A stretch of 64,000 nucleotides of DNA from Akkermansiaceae bacterium. GTDB lineage: Bacteria > Verrucomicrobiota > Verrucomicrobiia > Verrucomicrobiales > DEV007. Position 1 is the first letter of the stretch; each line of letters begins with the position of its first letter. Positions 7,825 through 16,423 of this stretch are shown piece by piece. The notes beneath the pieces were generated by a model that made no database searches, was not told where the DNA came from, and saw only the letters and a list, made by a program, of their open reading frames with translations. Location of the stretch: positions 134,903-198,902 of the forward strand of contig JACKQE010000011.1 of the NCBI GenBank assembly GCA_024233005.1. The letters run 5' to 3'. The translations under genes and the position numbers were made by a program.

Positions 7825-10356
7825 TTAGTTTGTGAAGAGGAAGTCCGCGCTGGCGAAAAGGGCCCGGCAGATGCTCGTCCAGGAGGAGAGATCATTGTGA
7901 TCGTGTCTTTTGGCTGCTTCCCGTTCGGTCGGCAGCGGATCCCGGCACCAAGTGAGACGACAGGCGAGCGCGAAGCGCGTGTCGAAATCAGGTTCCTTCA
8001 TGACCCGCTGTGCCATGGCGGTGGCCTGCTCGTCGACGAAGTCGCTGTTGAGGAGAAACAGGGCCTGAGGGGGAACGATCGTCGTGTCCCTGGAGCCCAG
8101 AACAAGGCTCGGCTCGGCAAAATCGAAGATCGAGAGAACCTCCGGCTGAACATTGCGGGCCACCGGCAGGTAGATGCTGCGGAAGTTCCCGCCCGCGCCA
8201 GCCAGTTCCTCCTCCTTCAGCACTTGATAACGCTGACCACCGACAGGGCCATCACCCGCCAAAGCGATCGGAGATCCGATCGGCGGCTCCCGATCAAGAA
8301 GACCGCTCGCGGACAACATGCTGTCCCGGATCGTCTCTGCGTCGAGGCGTCGGGCATTGCTGCGCCAGAGAAGGTGGTTGTCCGGGTCGGCCAGGAAATT
8401 GGTTTCATCGTGATGGGAACCCAACTGATAGACCCGGCTCGTCACCATGCGCTTGATGAGCGTCTTGATACTCCAGCCGTCCGCGACGAACTGGCGGGCA
8501 AGATAGTCCAGCAATTCCGGGTGCGATGGAGAGGCGCCGCTGGCTCCGAAGTTGTCCACGCTCTCCACAAGTCCGCGGCCGAAAAGCCAGTGCCAAACGC
8601 GGTTCACGATCACCCGCGAAGTCAGCGTGTTGTCTGTGGAAGCGATCCATTCGGCGAGTTCCAATCTGCCGCTCGCGTCGCCGGGAATCTCCAAGTCCTT
8701 TCCGCCCGAGAGAAAGGAGGGGATGCCCCGGGGGACTTTTTCTTCCTCTTTCGCGATGTCGCCTCGAGCGAAAAACGGACTGTCTCCGATGGTCTCGAAT
8801 CCACTGCTTTGCCGCCCCCCACTGTTCGGACCGCCGACCATGCCGCCTCTTTGCCGGCGCGTTACCGGGGAAGCCGTGACCGGCTTGTCGAGCACTCCCA
8901 TCACTCGGGGCTTGGCCGTGCCGTCCGGATTGAAACCGGCCAACTCCACTTCGATCTGTTTGGCACTGGTCATCATCCTGACAATGTCGAACCCGTTCAC
9001 TTGGTTGCCTCCTTCGCCCCCCCGCTTCCGCGAGGCAAGGGCTTCCGCTTGGCGGGCGACAATGGCTTCGCGTTGGGAGTTCTTTTCCGCCCACACCGCG
9101 GGATCCATGTGGCGACCGAGCGTCTCCAGCCCTGCCGATGCGGTTACTTCAATCAGGCTCGAAGCGTTTCGTGCGCGGACGCCTCCCGGGGTGCCGAAGT
9201 GCGTTTCTGAACTCAGAAAGATGCCCGCGAGCGCCGTGTAGTCCCGTTGGGTGATCGGATCGAACTTGTGATCATGACACCGGGCGCAGGCTACCGTCAT
9301 GCCAAGGAAAGCCTGTGTCACTGCGTCAATCTGTTCACCTGCCAGCTCGACTGCGAACTGCCGGGGATCGGTTTCGTTGAGCCCCTTGGGACCCACCGCA
9401 AGAAAGCCGGTTGCCGTGAGTTTCTTGGCCCGGTCGGGTTCGCTTACCGTCGGCAGGAGATCTCCGGCGATCTGCTCCCGAATGAATTCATCAAACGGCA
9501 TGTCCTTCGCAAAGGCGTCGATCACGTAATCGCGATATCTCCAAGCCTCCGGCAGGGTCATATTGACGTCGCGTCCCGTCGTTTCGGCGTAGCGAGCCAC
9601 GTCGAGCCAGTGGCGGCCCCACCGTTCCCCGAAGTGCGGCGACTCCAGGAGCGTGGCGACGATGTGTTCGTAGACCGCCGGGTCCGGGTTGCCCAGGAAG
9701 TGCGCCGCAAAGTCCGGTGAGGGCGGCAGGCCGGTGAGGTCAAGAAACACCCTGCGCAGCAGCGATGCCGGATCGGCGTCCCCGACCGGATGAATTCCTT
9801 TCTCTTCCATGGATGTCAGGATGAACCGGTCGATCTCCGTCCGGGCCCATTCGGAATCCTTCGGGGTCGGGACGCTCGGTGAGGCAACCGGTTGATAGGA
9901 CCACCATGCTTTCGCCTTTTCCGGGTCGTAACTTTTCTGCACCATCGTTTCTTCTTTTCGCGGATCCGGCGCTCCCATCGTCACCCATTCCTCAAAGTCG
10001 GCGATCACAGAGTCGGGCAGTTTGCCGCCCTGCTTCTTCGGCGGCATCGCGAGATCGGGATCCAGATAGTGGATTGCCTCGATCAACAGGCTTTCCTGGG
10101 GTTTGAAAGGCACCACGGCGGGACCGCCTGCGCCGCCGCGCAGCATGGCCGCTCGCGAATCCAGCAGCAGTTCACCTTTCACTTTTTCCGCTTTCGCGGA
10201 GTGGCATTCGAAGCAGTGTTCCGCCAATACCGGACGGATTTTTGTCTCGAAAAACTGCACTTGATCCGCGGTTAACGCTTCCTCCGCGGACGAAGTCGCA
10301 AAGAGGAAAGTCCAGTAGAAAGCGATGGAAAGGTTGCGAATGAGCAAGCGGAACAT
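7825..10356 (-). CDS. PSCyt1 / DUF1549 / DUF1553 (PSD1-type) exported cytochrome-like protein
   Basis: The protein has 843 residues starting at MFRLLIRNLS with a signal peptide. A planctomycete-type cytochrome C domain carries CFECH at 48-52, a heme-binding CxxCH motif. DUF1549 follows (about 170-375) with ERWGRHWLDVARYAETTGRD, and a second CxxCH (CARCH, 358-362). DUF1553 occupies about 560-810 (SRVIVNRVWHWLFGRGLVES, ARRLDAETIRDSMLSASG). Family members usually have about 1000 residues; the stretch between the two DUFs is short and Gly/Arg-rich here (KRGGEGGNQ, RRQRGGMVGG). It is followed by the DUF1501 gene in the standard order. The upstream ATG was chosen because the signal peptide begins there; the longer open frame upstream has no protein-like content. 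Confidence 0.93.
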   Translation of the reverse strand: MFRLLIRNLSIAFYWTFLFATSSAEEALTADQVQFFETKIRPVLAEHCFECHSAKAEKVKGELLLDSRAAMLRGGAGGPAVVPFKPQESLLIEAIHYLDPDLAMPPKKQGGKLPDSVIADFEEWVTMGAPDPRKEETMVQKSYDPEKAKAWWSYQPVASPSVPTPKDSEWARTEIDRFILTSMEEKGIHPVGDADPASLLRRVFLDLTGLPPSPDFAAHFLGNPDPAVYEHIVATLLESPHFGERWGRHWLDVARYAETTGRDVNMTLPEAWRYRDYVIDAFAKDMPFDEFIREQIAGDLLPTVSEPDRAKKLTATGFLAVGPKGLNETDPRQFAVELAGEQIDAVTQAFLGMTVACARCHDHKFDPITQRDYTALAGIFLSSETHFGTPGGVRARNASSLIEVTASAGLETLGRHMDPAVWAEKNSQREAIVARQAEALASRKRGGEGGNQVNGFDIVRMMTSAKQIEVELAGFNPDGTAKPRVMGVLDKPVTASPVTRRQRGGMVGGPNSGGRQSSGFETIGDSPFFARGDIAKEEEKVPRGIPSFLSGGKDLEIPGDASGRLELAEWIASTDNTLTSRVIVNRVWHWLFGRGLVESVDNFGASGASPSHPELLDYLARQFVADGWSIKTLIKRMVTSRVYQLGSHHDETNFLADPDNHLLWRSNARRLDAETIRDSMLSASGLLDREPPIGSPIALAGDGPVGGQRYQVLKEEELAGAGGNFRSIYLPVARNVQPEVLSIFDFAEPSLVLGSRDTTIVPPQALFLLNSDFVDEQATAMAQRVMKEPDFDTRFALACRLTWCRDPLPTEREAAKRHDHNDLSSWTSICRALFASADFLFTN

Positions 10357-11128
10357 GACAAAATTGGAACCTGCCCGAATCCGAAAAGTTGCTGAACAGC
10401 GTAACGAATTTTCTCTTGTTGCGGAAAAGCGGGGATGAATCCACGCCTTTCCAGGCCTCGTTTTTACGTTCTGGGCGGCTCGTGATTGTCTCTTCGCGAA
10501 TCCCAAAACTGGACGGCCAAGCATCTGAATGCTGAGGTAGTAAAAATGAACCCATGAAACAACAACACGTTGTGGCGCCAAACCTCCGGATCCTGGTCTC
10601 GGTCCTCGGCGCCTTTTCAATCCTTCTTTTTCCCGGCTGTGTTTTGAGATGATGGCGCTTCGGAGAACGTTGTATTGTTGAAACAGATAAGCCCAGGCAT
10701 TTTTCACCGGGGAACAATTTCATGCAGATCGGGTAAAGGGGGGAAAGACAAACAGGGCCATCAAGTCCGCAGGCGAGGGTGGCCCGCGTCTGATCGACCC
10801 CATCCGTCAGGTGATCTAGGCCCTCTCCTTCCGCTGCGGTCGTAATTCCAGCCGCTCGGTGTGATGTCAGACATCCTCATTGCCGGCTCACTCGGTTTTG
10901 GCACCGTATAGCCGTGTCCATCATCCGGATTGTCCTCCCCGCGATCAAGCCCAACATCGAGAGCAGGAAGGAATTGACCCTGAAATTGTCGAATATTCAA
11001 CGAGAGACTCTGGCAGCAATGCATGCTCTTCTAGGCTAAGCGCGAAGATCTACGGGATGAGGGATTTCAAAAAATGTTTGACGTTTTCAATTCGAGAGGG
11101 TTTTAATCGCTGAAGAAACCCCGTCATC
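10357..11128. other. Long intergenic region (about 770 bases) without a conventional gene
   Basis: Both strands were read. Apart from the possible 32-residue lipoprotein frame at 10554-10652, no frame shows domain-like content. Short frames exist on both strands around 10760-11110 but have no recognisable motif or ribosome-binding site. The left part should hold the promoter of the minus-strand PSD1 operon and the right part (AT-rich, about 11050-11128) that of the outer-membrane protein gene. I could not pick out a convincing promoter pair. Confidence 0.4.
10554..10652 (+). CDS. Possible tiny lipoprotein (32 residues)
   Basis: A 33-codon frame encodes MKQQHVVAPNLR, a hydrophobic stretch ILVSVLGAFSILLF, and PGCVLR, then a TGA stop. 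The pattern of basic start, hydrophobic core and a cysteine near the end resembles very short lipoproteins of the entericidin type, although the residues before the cysteine (Phe-Pro-Gly) are not an ideal lipobox. There is no clear Shine-Dalgarno sequence. It stands alone in a long intergenic region. It may be chance. Confidence 0.25.
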   Translation: MKQQHVVAPNLRILVSVLGAFSILLFPGCVLR

Positions 11129-12256
11129 ATGACCCACCCACCCACGATCATGACCCAACCCAAACATCTAACGTCATTCCTGTGCTTGCTAGTTCTTTTG
11201 ATCCTTTGTGGCGCTCCGGGCGGCTCCGCCTTCGGCCAGGGGTGTATCGCCGTGCGCGGAGGGGGAGGCATTCCCATCGCCTCGGGCAACGCCCTGCACC
11301 AGGCCAGTTATCTTGACACCGGCGACACGATTTACAGCTTCAGCTACCGCTGGTTGCACTCGGACCGTCACTACGTGGGCGATGTGGAGCAGCCGCAACG
11401 CCAGGCGGAGCATACCCAGGTAGTCAATGATTCGCATTTCGTGGATCTCAGTTTCACCTACGTTTTGAATCCCCGTTTCAGTCTGGGGCTCATCGTGCCG
11501 ATGGTTTACTCCGACCGCTCTTCCCTCTATGAGCACGACCGGGTGCACCGGCACTCCTCGCAAGCAATTGGAATCGGGGACATCCGGCTGGCTGGCTACG
11601 GCTGGCTCTTCACGCCCTCCGCGGAGCGTCGCGGCAATGCCCTCATCGGTCTGGGCCTGAAAACGCCCACCGGCGACTATCGGGCGGATGACGTTTTCCA
11701 GAGTCCGACAGGTCCGGTGCGCCGTATGGTGGACCAATCGATCCAGCCCGGCGATGGCGGCTGGGGATTCACCGTGGAAGCCTTCGTCTACCACCGACTG
11801 ACCGACGGACTCACCGCCTACGCCCAGGGCTTCTACCTTTTCAATCCCGGTGATACCAATGGCGTCAGCACGGCGACGTCCTTCCCGAGACGGAATCCCT
11901 ACGAGCAGATCATGTCCATCCCCGACCAGTACTCCGCGAGGGGCGGTCTGGTGCAGGATCTGGGGCACGGATTCTCTGTCGGCCTGGGAGGCCGAATCGA
12001 CGGCGTGCCGGTCCGCGATCTGCTGGGAGACAGTAATGGCTTCCGGCGCCCGGGTTTTTCCCTGTTTTTGGAACCTGGGGTTTACTGGGCCAAAGAAGCC
12101 TGGACGGCGAGCCTGACGGTGCCTGTGGCGGTTTACCGGAATCGCCAGCGCAGTGTCGCCGACCGGCGCCTTTCTCAGGACACGGGAAACTTCGTCCACG
12201 GGGATGCCGCCTTCGCCGATTTCCTCGTGACGGCAAGTTTGTCGCGAACCTTTTGA
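11129..12256 (+). CDS. Outer-membrane beta-barrel protein, transporter-like
   Basis: The protein has 375 residues. A signal peptide (hydrophobic LTSFLCLLVLLILCG, then GSAFGQG) precedes alternating hydrophobic/polar beta strands, such as HFVDLSFTYVLNPRFSLGLIVP and ALIGLGLKTPTGDYR, ending in an aromatic residue (SLSRTF). The repeated pattern of short strands and the KTPTGDY segment resemble phenol-degradation MetA-type or transporter-like outer-membrane barrels. The substrate is unknown. The start could also be the second ATG at 11150, which sits closer to the hydrophobic core. It is monocistronic, with remnant genes downstream on the other strand. Confidence 0.75.
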   Translation: MTHPPTIMTQPKHLTSFLCLLVLLILCGAPGGSAFGQGCIAVRGGGGIPIASGNALHQASYLDTGDTIYSFSYRWLHSDRHYVGDVEQPQRQAEHTQVVNDSHFVDLSFTYVLNPRFSLGLIVPMVYSDRSSLYEHDRVHRHSSQAIGIGDIRLAGYGWLFTPSAERRGNALIGLGLKTPTGDYRADDVFQSPTGPVRRMVDQSIQPGDGGWGFTVEAFVYHRLTDGLTAYAQGFYLFNPGDTNGVSTATSFPRRNPYEQIMSIPDQYSARGGLVQDLGHGFSVGLGGRIDGVPVRDLLGDSNGFRRPGFSLFLEPGVYWAKEAWTASLTVPVAVYRNRQRSVADRRLSQDTGNFVHGDAAFADFLVTASLSRTF

Positions 12257-12491
12257 AAGCCGAAGGTCTCCAGCGAACAGAGGCACCTCAGCCCCTTCCA
12301 ATCGACCGGGAATCCTGGCGTCAACGCCTGCACTTTGGGAGTGCGATCCGCTAACTGCACACTTATGAACTGCCCATTCGCATCGGAAGTGAGGTTGACT
12401 TCGTCAACTAGGAAATTTCGAACCTGAAATCGCCCCTATTGTCCCTGCATGGTCAGGGAATTGGGAGCCGGTGGTGGTTACACTTCGCTGC

Positions 12492-12881
12492 TCAAGGCGT
12501 TGGGACCACCACGCAGCGAAAGCCGTCACTGCGCCAGCGGCGGTCGGCGGTCTGTTTGTCTCTGTAGGAGGAGAGGAGGGGGGCGCGTGCGCTGCTCCCC
12601 CAGGAGGCCCCGCGCAGGACGTGCAGTTTTTTCTCGCTGTTGAACCAGTCCCCGCACTATTCCCACACGTTGCCTCACAGATCATAGCTTCCGAACGCCT
12701 TGTGATACGAGACAACATCGCGCTCCACCCACAGCGCCGCGCCGACAATTTTTCCATCGGTGACCGCCAGAACGATCTCGGCATCGAGCACGGCTAACTT
12801 TTCTGGATGGAAGCTTTCCTCAATGGCGGCATTGGCTGGAACTTGCGCCAAAAGCGCCGCGATGACGAGGAGGTGTTTCAT
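12492..12881 (-). pseudogene. Chimeric pseudogene: beta-lactamase-like N-terminus joined to a formylglycine-generating enzyme C-terminus
   Basis: The frame begins at 12881, four bases after the PIG-L stop, with a signal peptide (MKHLLVIAALLAQVPANA). It continues with IVGAALWVERDVVSYHKAFG, which matches the N-terminal part of serine beta-lactamase/esterase-like proteins. From about 12698 the same frame changes to the C-terminal core of an FGE/sulfatase-modifying factor: SYDL, stop, GNVWE, stop, CGDWFN, then LRGASWG and DGFRCVV. The second stop (TAG at 12657-12659) sits exactly where the family has tryptophan in NVWEWC. A TGA at 12675-12677 interrupts the frame just before it. Two in-frame stops and an abrupt change of family make a living gene unlikely. 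Confidence 0.7.
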
Positions 12882-12885
12882 GGCT

Positions 12886-13782
12886 TCATTGGGTTGCCTC
12901 AGGCGCCGGACGGGCCCTCCAGAACAGTTCTTCCGGCTTCATATAGGTAGCCGCGAGTTGATCATGAACCGGCGAAGTTCCCTGCTGATGATCCACGAGC
13001 GCGGCTTGTTTGGTTTCCGCCTGCGACTTGCTGAGTTTGAGACGGCGGTCGGGAGGTTGAACCGGTGGCGCGCCATGGACGACGTAGGTGAAGAAGTCGC
13101 CCTGAAAGTTGGCGTCCCTCACGGCATCACGGACAAACCAAAAGGCGGCGCGGTGATCGCCATGGGTGTCGCCTTCATGGGTGACATAGATTTCCTTTGG
13201 CTGGCGTTGGCGAATGATCTCCACGAGATCGCCTATCAAACTCGCTTTGAGATAAGGCGCAGGATTGCCATGAGCCAGAGAGTGATAATCCGGCACGGTC
13301 ACGCCATACGTCTCGCTTTTCCGCGTGAACAACTGCACGAACGGCGCGCTGCCGTTCCTCGTGTAGAGGCTCTCCAGACCCGAATCGGGATAGCCGAGAA
13401 AAGTCAGATCTTCCTTCGGCAACCCCAGCCTCGTCATCGCGCGGACGGAGTGTGACTGGCGCAGCGCGCCAGCCTTGAGAAAGTCAGCGGGCCCCACTTC
13501 GGTTTGGTCCTTCTGGCCAACCGCCGCCGCGATGGCAGGATAGCCGTCGCCGCTCGTGATCACGACCACTCCCACCCGTCGATGATCTGCCAGGGCTCGA
13601 AGGATGATGCCTGCACAGCCGATCACTTCGTCATCGGGATGGGGCGCAATCACCAGCACATCAAGTGGCAATCGTTGAGTTTTTGTCGACTCTGCTTCCT
13701 GTGCCAGCAGGGAAGAGGTTGGTTGAACCGCCGCCAAAACACCGAACAAAGTGAGTATGGCGGAGCGAAGGACGAAGCTCAT
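12886..13782 (-). CDS. Exported PIG-L (LmbE-like) family deacetylase
   Basis: The protein has 298 residues with a signal peptide (about 1-27, ending SSLLAQEA). The zinc-binding APHPDDE motif of the PIG-L/LmbE N-acetylglucosaminyl deacetylase family lies at 46-52. A later conserved THEGDTHGDHRA segment (about 200-211) provides the remaining metal-binding histidines. Members remove N-acetyl groups from GlcNAc-type sugars. An exported copy next to a sialidase-like gene suggests glycan processing outside the cytoplasm, which is inference. The downstream chimeric pseudogene begins four bases after the stop, so an operon partner seems to have decayed. Confidence 0.9.
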   Translation of the reverse strand: MSFVLRSAILTLFGVLAAVQPTSSLLAQEAESTKTQRLPLDVLVIAPHPDDEVIGCAGIILRALADHRRVGVVVITSGDGYPAIAAAVGQKDQTEVGPADFLKAGALRQSHSVRAMTRLGLPKEDLTFLGYPDSGLESLYTRNGSAPFVQLFTRKSETYGVTVPDYHSLAHGNPAPYLKASLIGDLVEIIRQRQPKEIYVTHEGDTHGDHRAAFWFVRDAVRDANFQGDFFTYVVHGAPPVQPPDRRLKLSKSQAETKQAALVDHQQGTSPVHDQLAATYMKPEELFWRARPAPEATQ

Positions 13783-13863
13783 GCGCGGTCAGTGATTCCT
13801 TGCTAGACGGCATGGGTTGTCAGGCAAGGGGAAAAACCGTCCACTTGATACCCGATCAGTGCC

Positions 13864-14061
13864 ATCACAGAACCCAATCCTACCGAACTTTCCGCCGCGA
13901 TCAAGCTCGGCATCAACGCTCACTCCAGGAGGTTGTGTGTGGTCCGCCAGGTCGACCGAGCCGCCTCGCAGCCGGTCAAAAAGCTGATTTTAGTCAAACA
14001 GGTCACTTGCCCACCCTGCGGCAGTGCCAGAGCAGAGCGGACCATGCCGGATGCCCTCGGG
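13864..14061 (+). pseudogene. Remnants: IS110-like transposase N-terminus followed by a CPxCG zinc-ribbon fragment
   Basis: One open reading phase encodes TELSAAIKLGINAH and then VVRQVDRAASQPVKK (13864 to about 13998). This closely resembles the first 40 residues of IS110-family transposases as I remember them. The same phase then reads TCPPCGSARAERTMPDA (14008-14061), like the start of small zinc-ribbon proteins that normally continue to a GDCCVFCSYG motif. Neither family continues: the frame stops at 14089-14091 inside the end of the sialidase gene. No inverted repeats or downstream transposase sequence are visible. Both identifications rest on short matches. Confidence 0.5.
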
Positions 14062-14074
14062 CGCTGTCCGCGCC

Positions 14075-15268
14075 CTACTTCAGATCTTTGAGCGCGATGC
14101 GGGTGACCACGAGGTCCTCTTTGTTGACCGAGTAGGCGACGTAGAGGGAGTCCTTCCAGACTCGCGCGTTCGGATATTGCCAGCCGTCCCGTTTATCCTT
14201 GCCCTTGAAGCGCATCGTCGTCGGCTCGCCGCGGATCAGCCAGGCGCGCTCAAATGTTTCGCCATCGCGGCTGAGCGCGATCGTGAGCAGGTTGCGTGGA
14301 CTGGAGGCATTCCCGTTGCCTGGGTTGTTGATGAGAAAAGTGGTGCCGTCCGGAAGGGTTCCGGTGGCGTGGCGCGATGTGGCATCGGGAAAGTTTGTGA
14401 TCCGGGGGACGCTCCAGGAGACGCCATTGTCGCGACTTGTGCTCGCATAGAGGTAGCCGCTGCTGTTCCGAAACGGCGAGACGATGACGCCATCGGGCCG
14501 AACAAAGGGACTCGGTTCGGTGTAGTCGAACACTTTCAATCCCTTCGGCAGGGATTCAGCGGGCGAAATGGAGGCTTCCTTCCAGCCGCTCATCCCGAGG
14601 GGATCATCGCTGTAGAGCATGCGCATGCGCACTTCACCGGCTTTCCAGCGGGCCCCGGCCTGCTCCCCTCCGCGAATGCAGCGTCCCCCCGGCAAAGGCA
14701 GCGGGCCTTCGATGAAGAACCCTGCGGCGAGTTTGACAGGTTCGCTCCACGTCAGGCCATCGCGGGAGGTGCGGGAGAAAAGAGCGTTGTCGTCATTGAA
14801 GAGATTGTGGGCGGGATAGTTGAAGGCGATGGTGTATCCGGCGACCAGCGTGCCGTTCACCACCTGGAAGCCCGCGCTGATGCAACGGTCGTTGACGCCG
14901 GGTGGCAGCGCCAACACCTGGGGCGGCGACCAGTTTCGGCCATCCGCCGTGCGGGCATAGACGACGCGCTGCCCCGGCCTGTCTTCATGCGCCAGCCCGC
15001 TGGACCACGAGCAATACAGTTGCCCCTGGAACACCGCGAGGCCCGGATGGTGGGTGAAGCGGAACCCGCTCTCCCCGGTGGCGCGATAGACTTCGAGATG
15101 TTCACCGGGAATCGTTTTCAGTCCGAGCGTTTCCTGGTTCACCAGATCAAAGAGACCTTCGGTAACGCGGAACGGTGCAGTGTCGTCTTCTGCGGTGGCC
15201 AGGCTGCCAAAGCAGGCGCAGAGAAAGAGAGCTGCGCGAAGTGAATCGCCGAGCGGAGGTAAAGCCAT
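14075..15268 (-). CDS. Exported sialidase/BNR-type beta-propeller protein
   Basis: The protein has 397 residues from MALPPLGDS; a TTG 11 codons upstream is an alternative. A signal peptide (hydrophobic LRAALFLCACFGSLATA) is followed by repeated bladed segments with sialidase-type Asp-box features: RTADGRNWSPP, SRDGLTWSEP, STSRDNGVSWSVP and SRDGETF. These S-x-D-x-G-x-x-W repeats mark six-bladed exo-alpha-sialidase-like propellers. The ending KDSLYVAYSVNKEDLVVTRI is usual for such verrucomicrobial proteins. Whether it cuts sialic acid or another sugar cannot be told. It lies in a glycan-related accessory stretch with the PIG-L deacetylase. Confidence 0.85.
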   Translation of the reverse strand: MALPPLGDSLRAALFLCACFGSLATAEDDTAPFRVTEGLFDLVNQETLGLKTIPGEHLEVYRATGESGFRFTHHPGLAVFQGQLYCSWSSGLAHEDRPGQRVVYARTADGRNWSPPQVLALPPGVNDRCISAGFQVVNGTLVAGYTIAFNYPAHNLFNDDNALFSRTSRDGLTWSEPVKLAAGFFIEGPLPLPGGRCIRGGEQAGARWKAGEVRMRMLYSDDPLGMSGWKEASISPAESLPKGLKVFDYTEPSPFVRPDGVIVSPFRNSSGYLYASTSRDNGVSWSVPRITNFPDATSRHATGTLPDGTTFLINNPGNGNASSPRNLLTIALSRDGETFERAWLIRGEPTTMRFKGKDKRDGWQYPNARVWKDSLYVAYSVNKEDLVVTRIALKDLK

Positions 15269-15370
15269 CACGGAGAATGCCACAGGAGAGGCGCCGATCA
15301 ATCATTTGTCGTGGCCTGGACATAGCTCCGTCAATCTCGCCGGGGGCGCACTGTTGTTCCTGCGTGCCGA

Positions 15371-15568
15371 GACTTGGCGGAAGCGATTGCCACTGAGTCC
15401 TTTCCGAGCCGGGGCGACACGCTGAGGTGGATCCGCTATTCGCGCTCCTGACTGGATGAAGCAGGCATCCCGTGGGGCTACTGGGAGATTGTCGGAAACG
15501 ACTTCGGTCTGTTCGATGAGGAAACCGGTGCCAGTGATGCGGAGAAACTCAAAGCGCTGGGTCTGTGA
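15371..15568 (+). pseudogene. GH5-type cellulase C-terminal remnant
   Basis: The phase ending at the TGA 15566-15568 encodes DEAGIPWGYWE and then DFGLFDEETGASD. This is the C-terminal barrel strand of glycoside hydrolase family 5 endoglucanases, typically AGIPWAYWE followed by FGxYD. Upstream in the same phase, LAEAIATES and DTLRWIRYSRS would match the preceding region, but a TGA at 15449-15451 interrupts it. No N-terminal part or catalytic glutamates are found upstream. It lies just before the phosphatase gene and is best read as a decayed fragment. Confidence 0.5.
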
Positions 15569-15659
15569 TCACGCTTTTGGGCGATGTCGGGCCGCATTTT
15601 TGCGCTGCATCTCCGATGGAAACCTCGATGATTTCGGTGAAGGAGTGCCCCCAAAGAAC

Positions 15660-16151
15660 ATGCACCAACCGATTCGCCCCTGGTATTGGCCCGCAAAGGG
15701 ACAACCCGAAAGAACCGAGCCCTTCACTTGGATTGTGGAAGGCGTCATCGCGGCATCCTGGTGGCCCGATCCCTACGTCTTTGACATCTACGAGGAACAA
15801 AACGTCCGGGCGGTCGTCAATTGCTGTGAGTTCGACAATCGGCAGGATGTCCCGAGCCAGTTTTCCTACTATCACATCAACGTGCCTGACTATGGAGTGC
15901 CAACGGACACGCAGATCCAACGATTCTTGGACATCATGGATGAGCACCACCCGTCCCGCGAAGCGGTGGTCGTGCATTGCGTCGCCGGTTGTGGGCGGAC
16001 CGGGCAGCTCATAGTGGCGTGGTGCGCCAAGGCTGGATTCATCCCCGCAGACAAAGATCCCGTGCAATGGATCCGGGCCCGCCGGAAGTGTTGCTTGGAA
16101 ACCAATGAGCAGACTAACTGCGCCAAACGGCTCATGAACAAATTTCGGTAG
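15660..16151 (+). CDS. Dual-specificity / tyrosine protein phosphatase family protein
   Basis: The protein has 163 residues from the ATG at 15660, which has an AAGGAG sequence about 14 bases upstream. The catalytic signature HCVAGCGRTG (106-115) is the cysteine phosphatase HCx5R loop, and the general-acid aspartate lies in NVPDYGVP (about D78). An N-terminal WxxEGVIAASWWPDP segment resembles cytoplasmic dual-specificity phosphatases of the DUSP23 type. There is no signal peptide, so it should act in the cytoplasm. The open phase extends upstream of 15660, but that part is the shadow of the GH5 remnant. The substrate is unknown. Confidence 0.88.
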   Translation: MHQPIRPWYWPAKGQPERTEPFTWIVEGVIAASWWPDPYVFDIYEEQNVRAVVNCCEFDNRQDVPSQFSYYHINVPDYGVPTDTQIQRFLDIMDEHHPSREAVVVHCVAGCGRTGQLIVAWCAKAGFIPADKDPVQWIRARRKCCLETNEQTNCAKRLMNKFR

Positions 16152-16423
16152 CTCCTAGCCTGGATACTCAGGTGCGACTGGATGGAACCATTCTCCTGTC
16201 TTCACAATCGCGGCATCCCTGTTCACGTTCGGTAAGTGCGGGATGGGAAGAACTGGCCGTCGGCGGCATGCCGTTTGCGCTACGACTTCCATCCAGAATC
16301 ACCGACGGGGTGGTGAACTCCACCCCTCCATCTAGGTCTCCATTGCGAAGACAATAGGATTGGGGTGAAAAACCGAATCGCTTCCAATGGTTCACGCCTG
16401 AAAATCCACGCGGACGAGTCCTC

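Noticed and set aside
7669..9210. A 513-codon plus-strand frame opposite the PSD1-type gene
   Set aside because: It is an antisense shadow without protein-like content.
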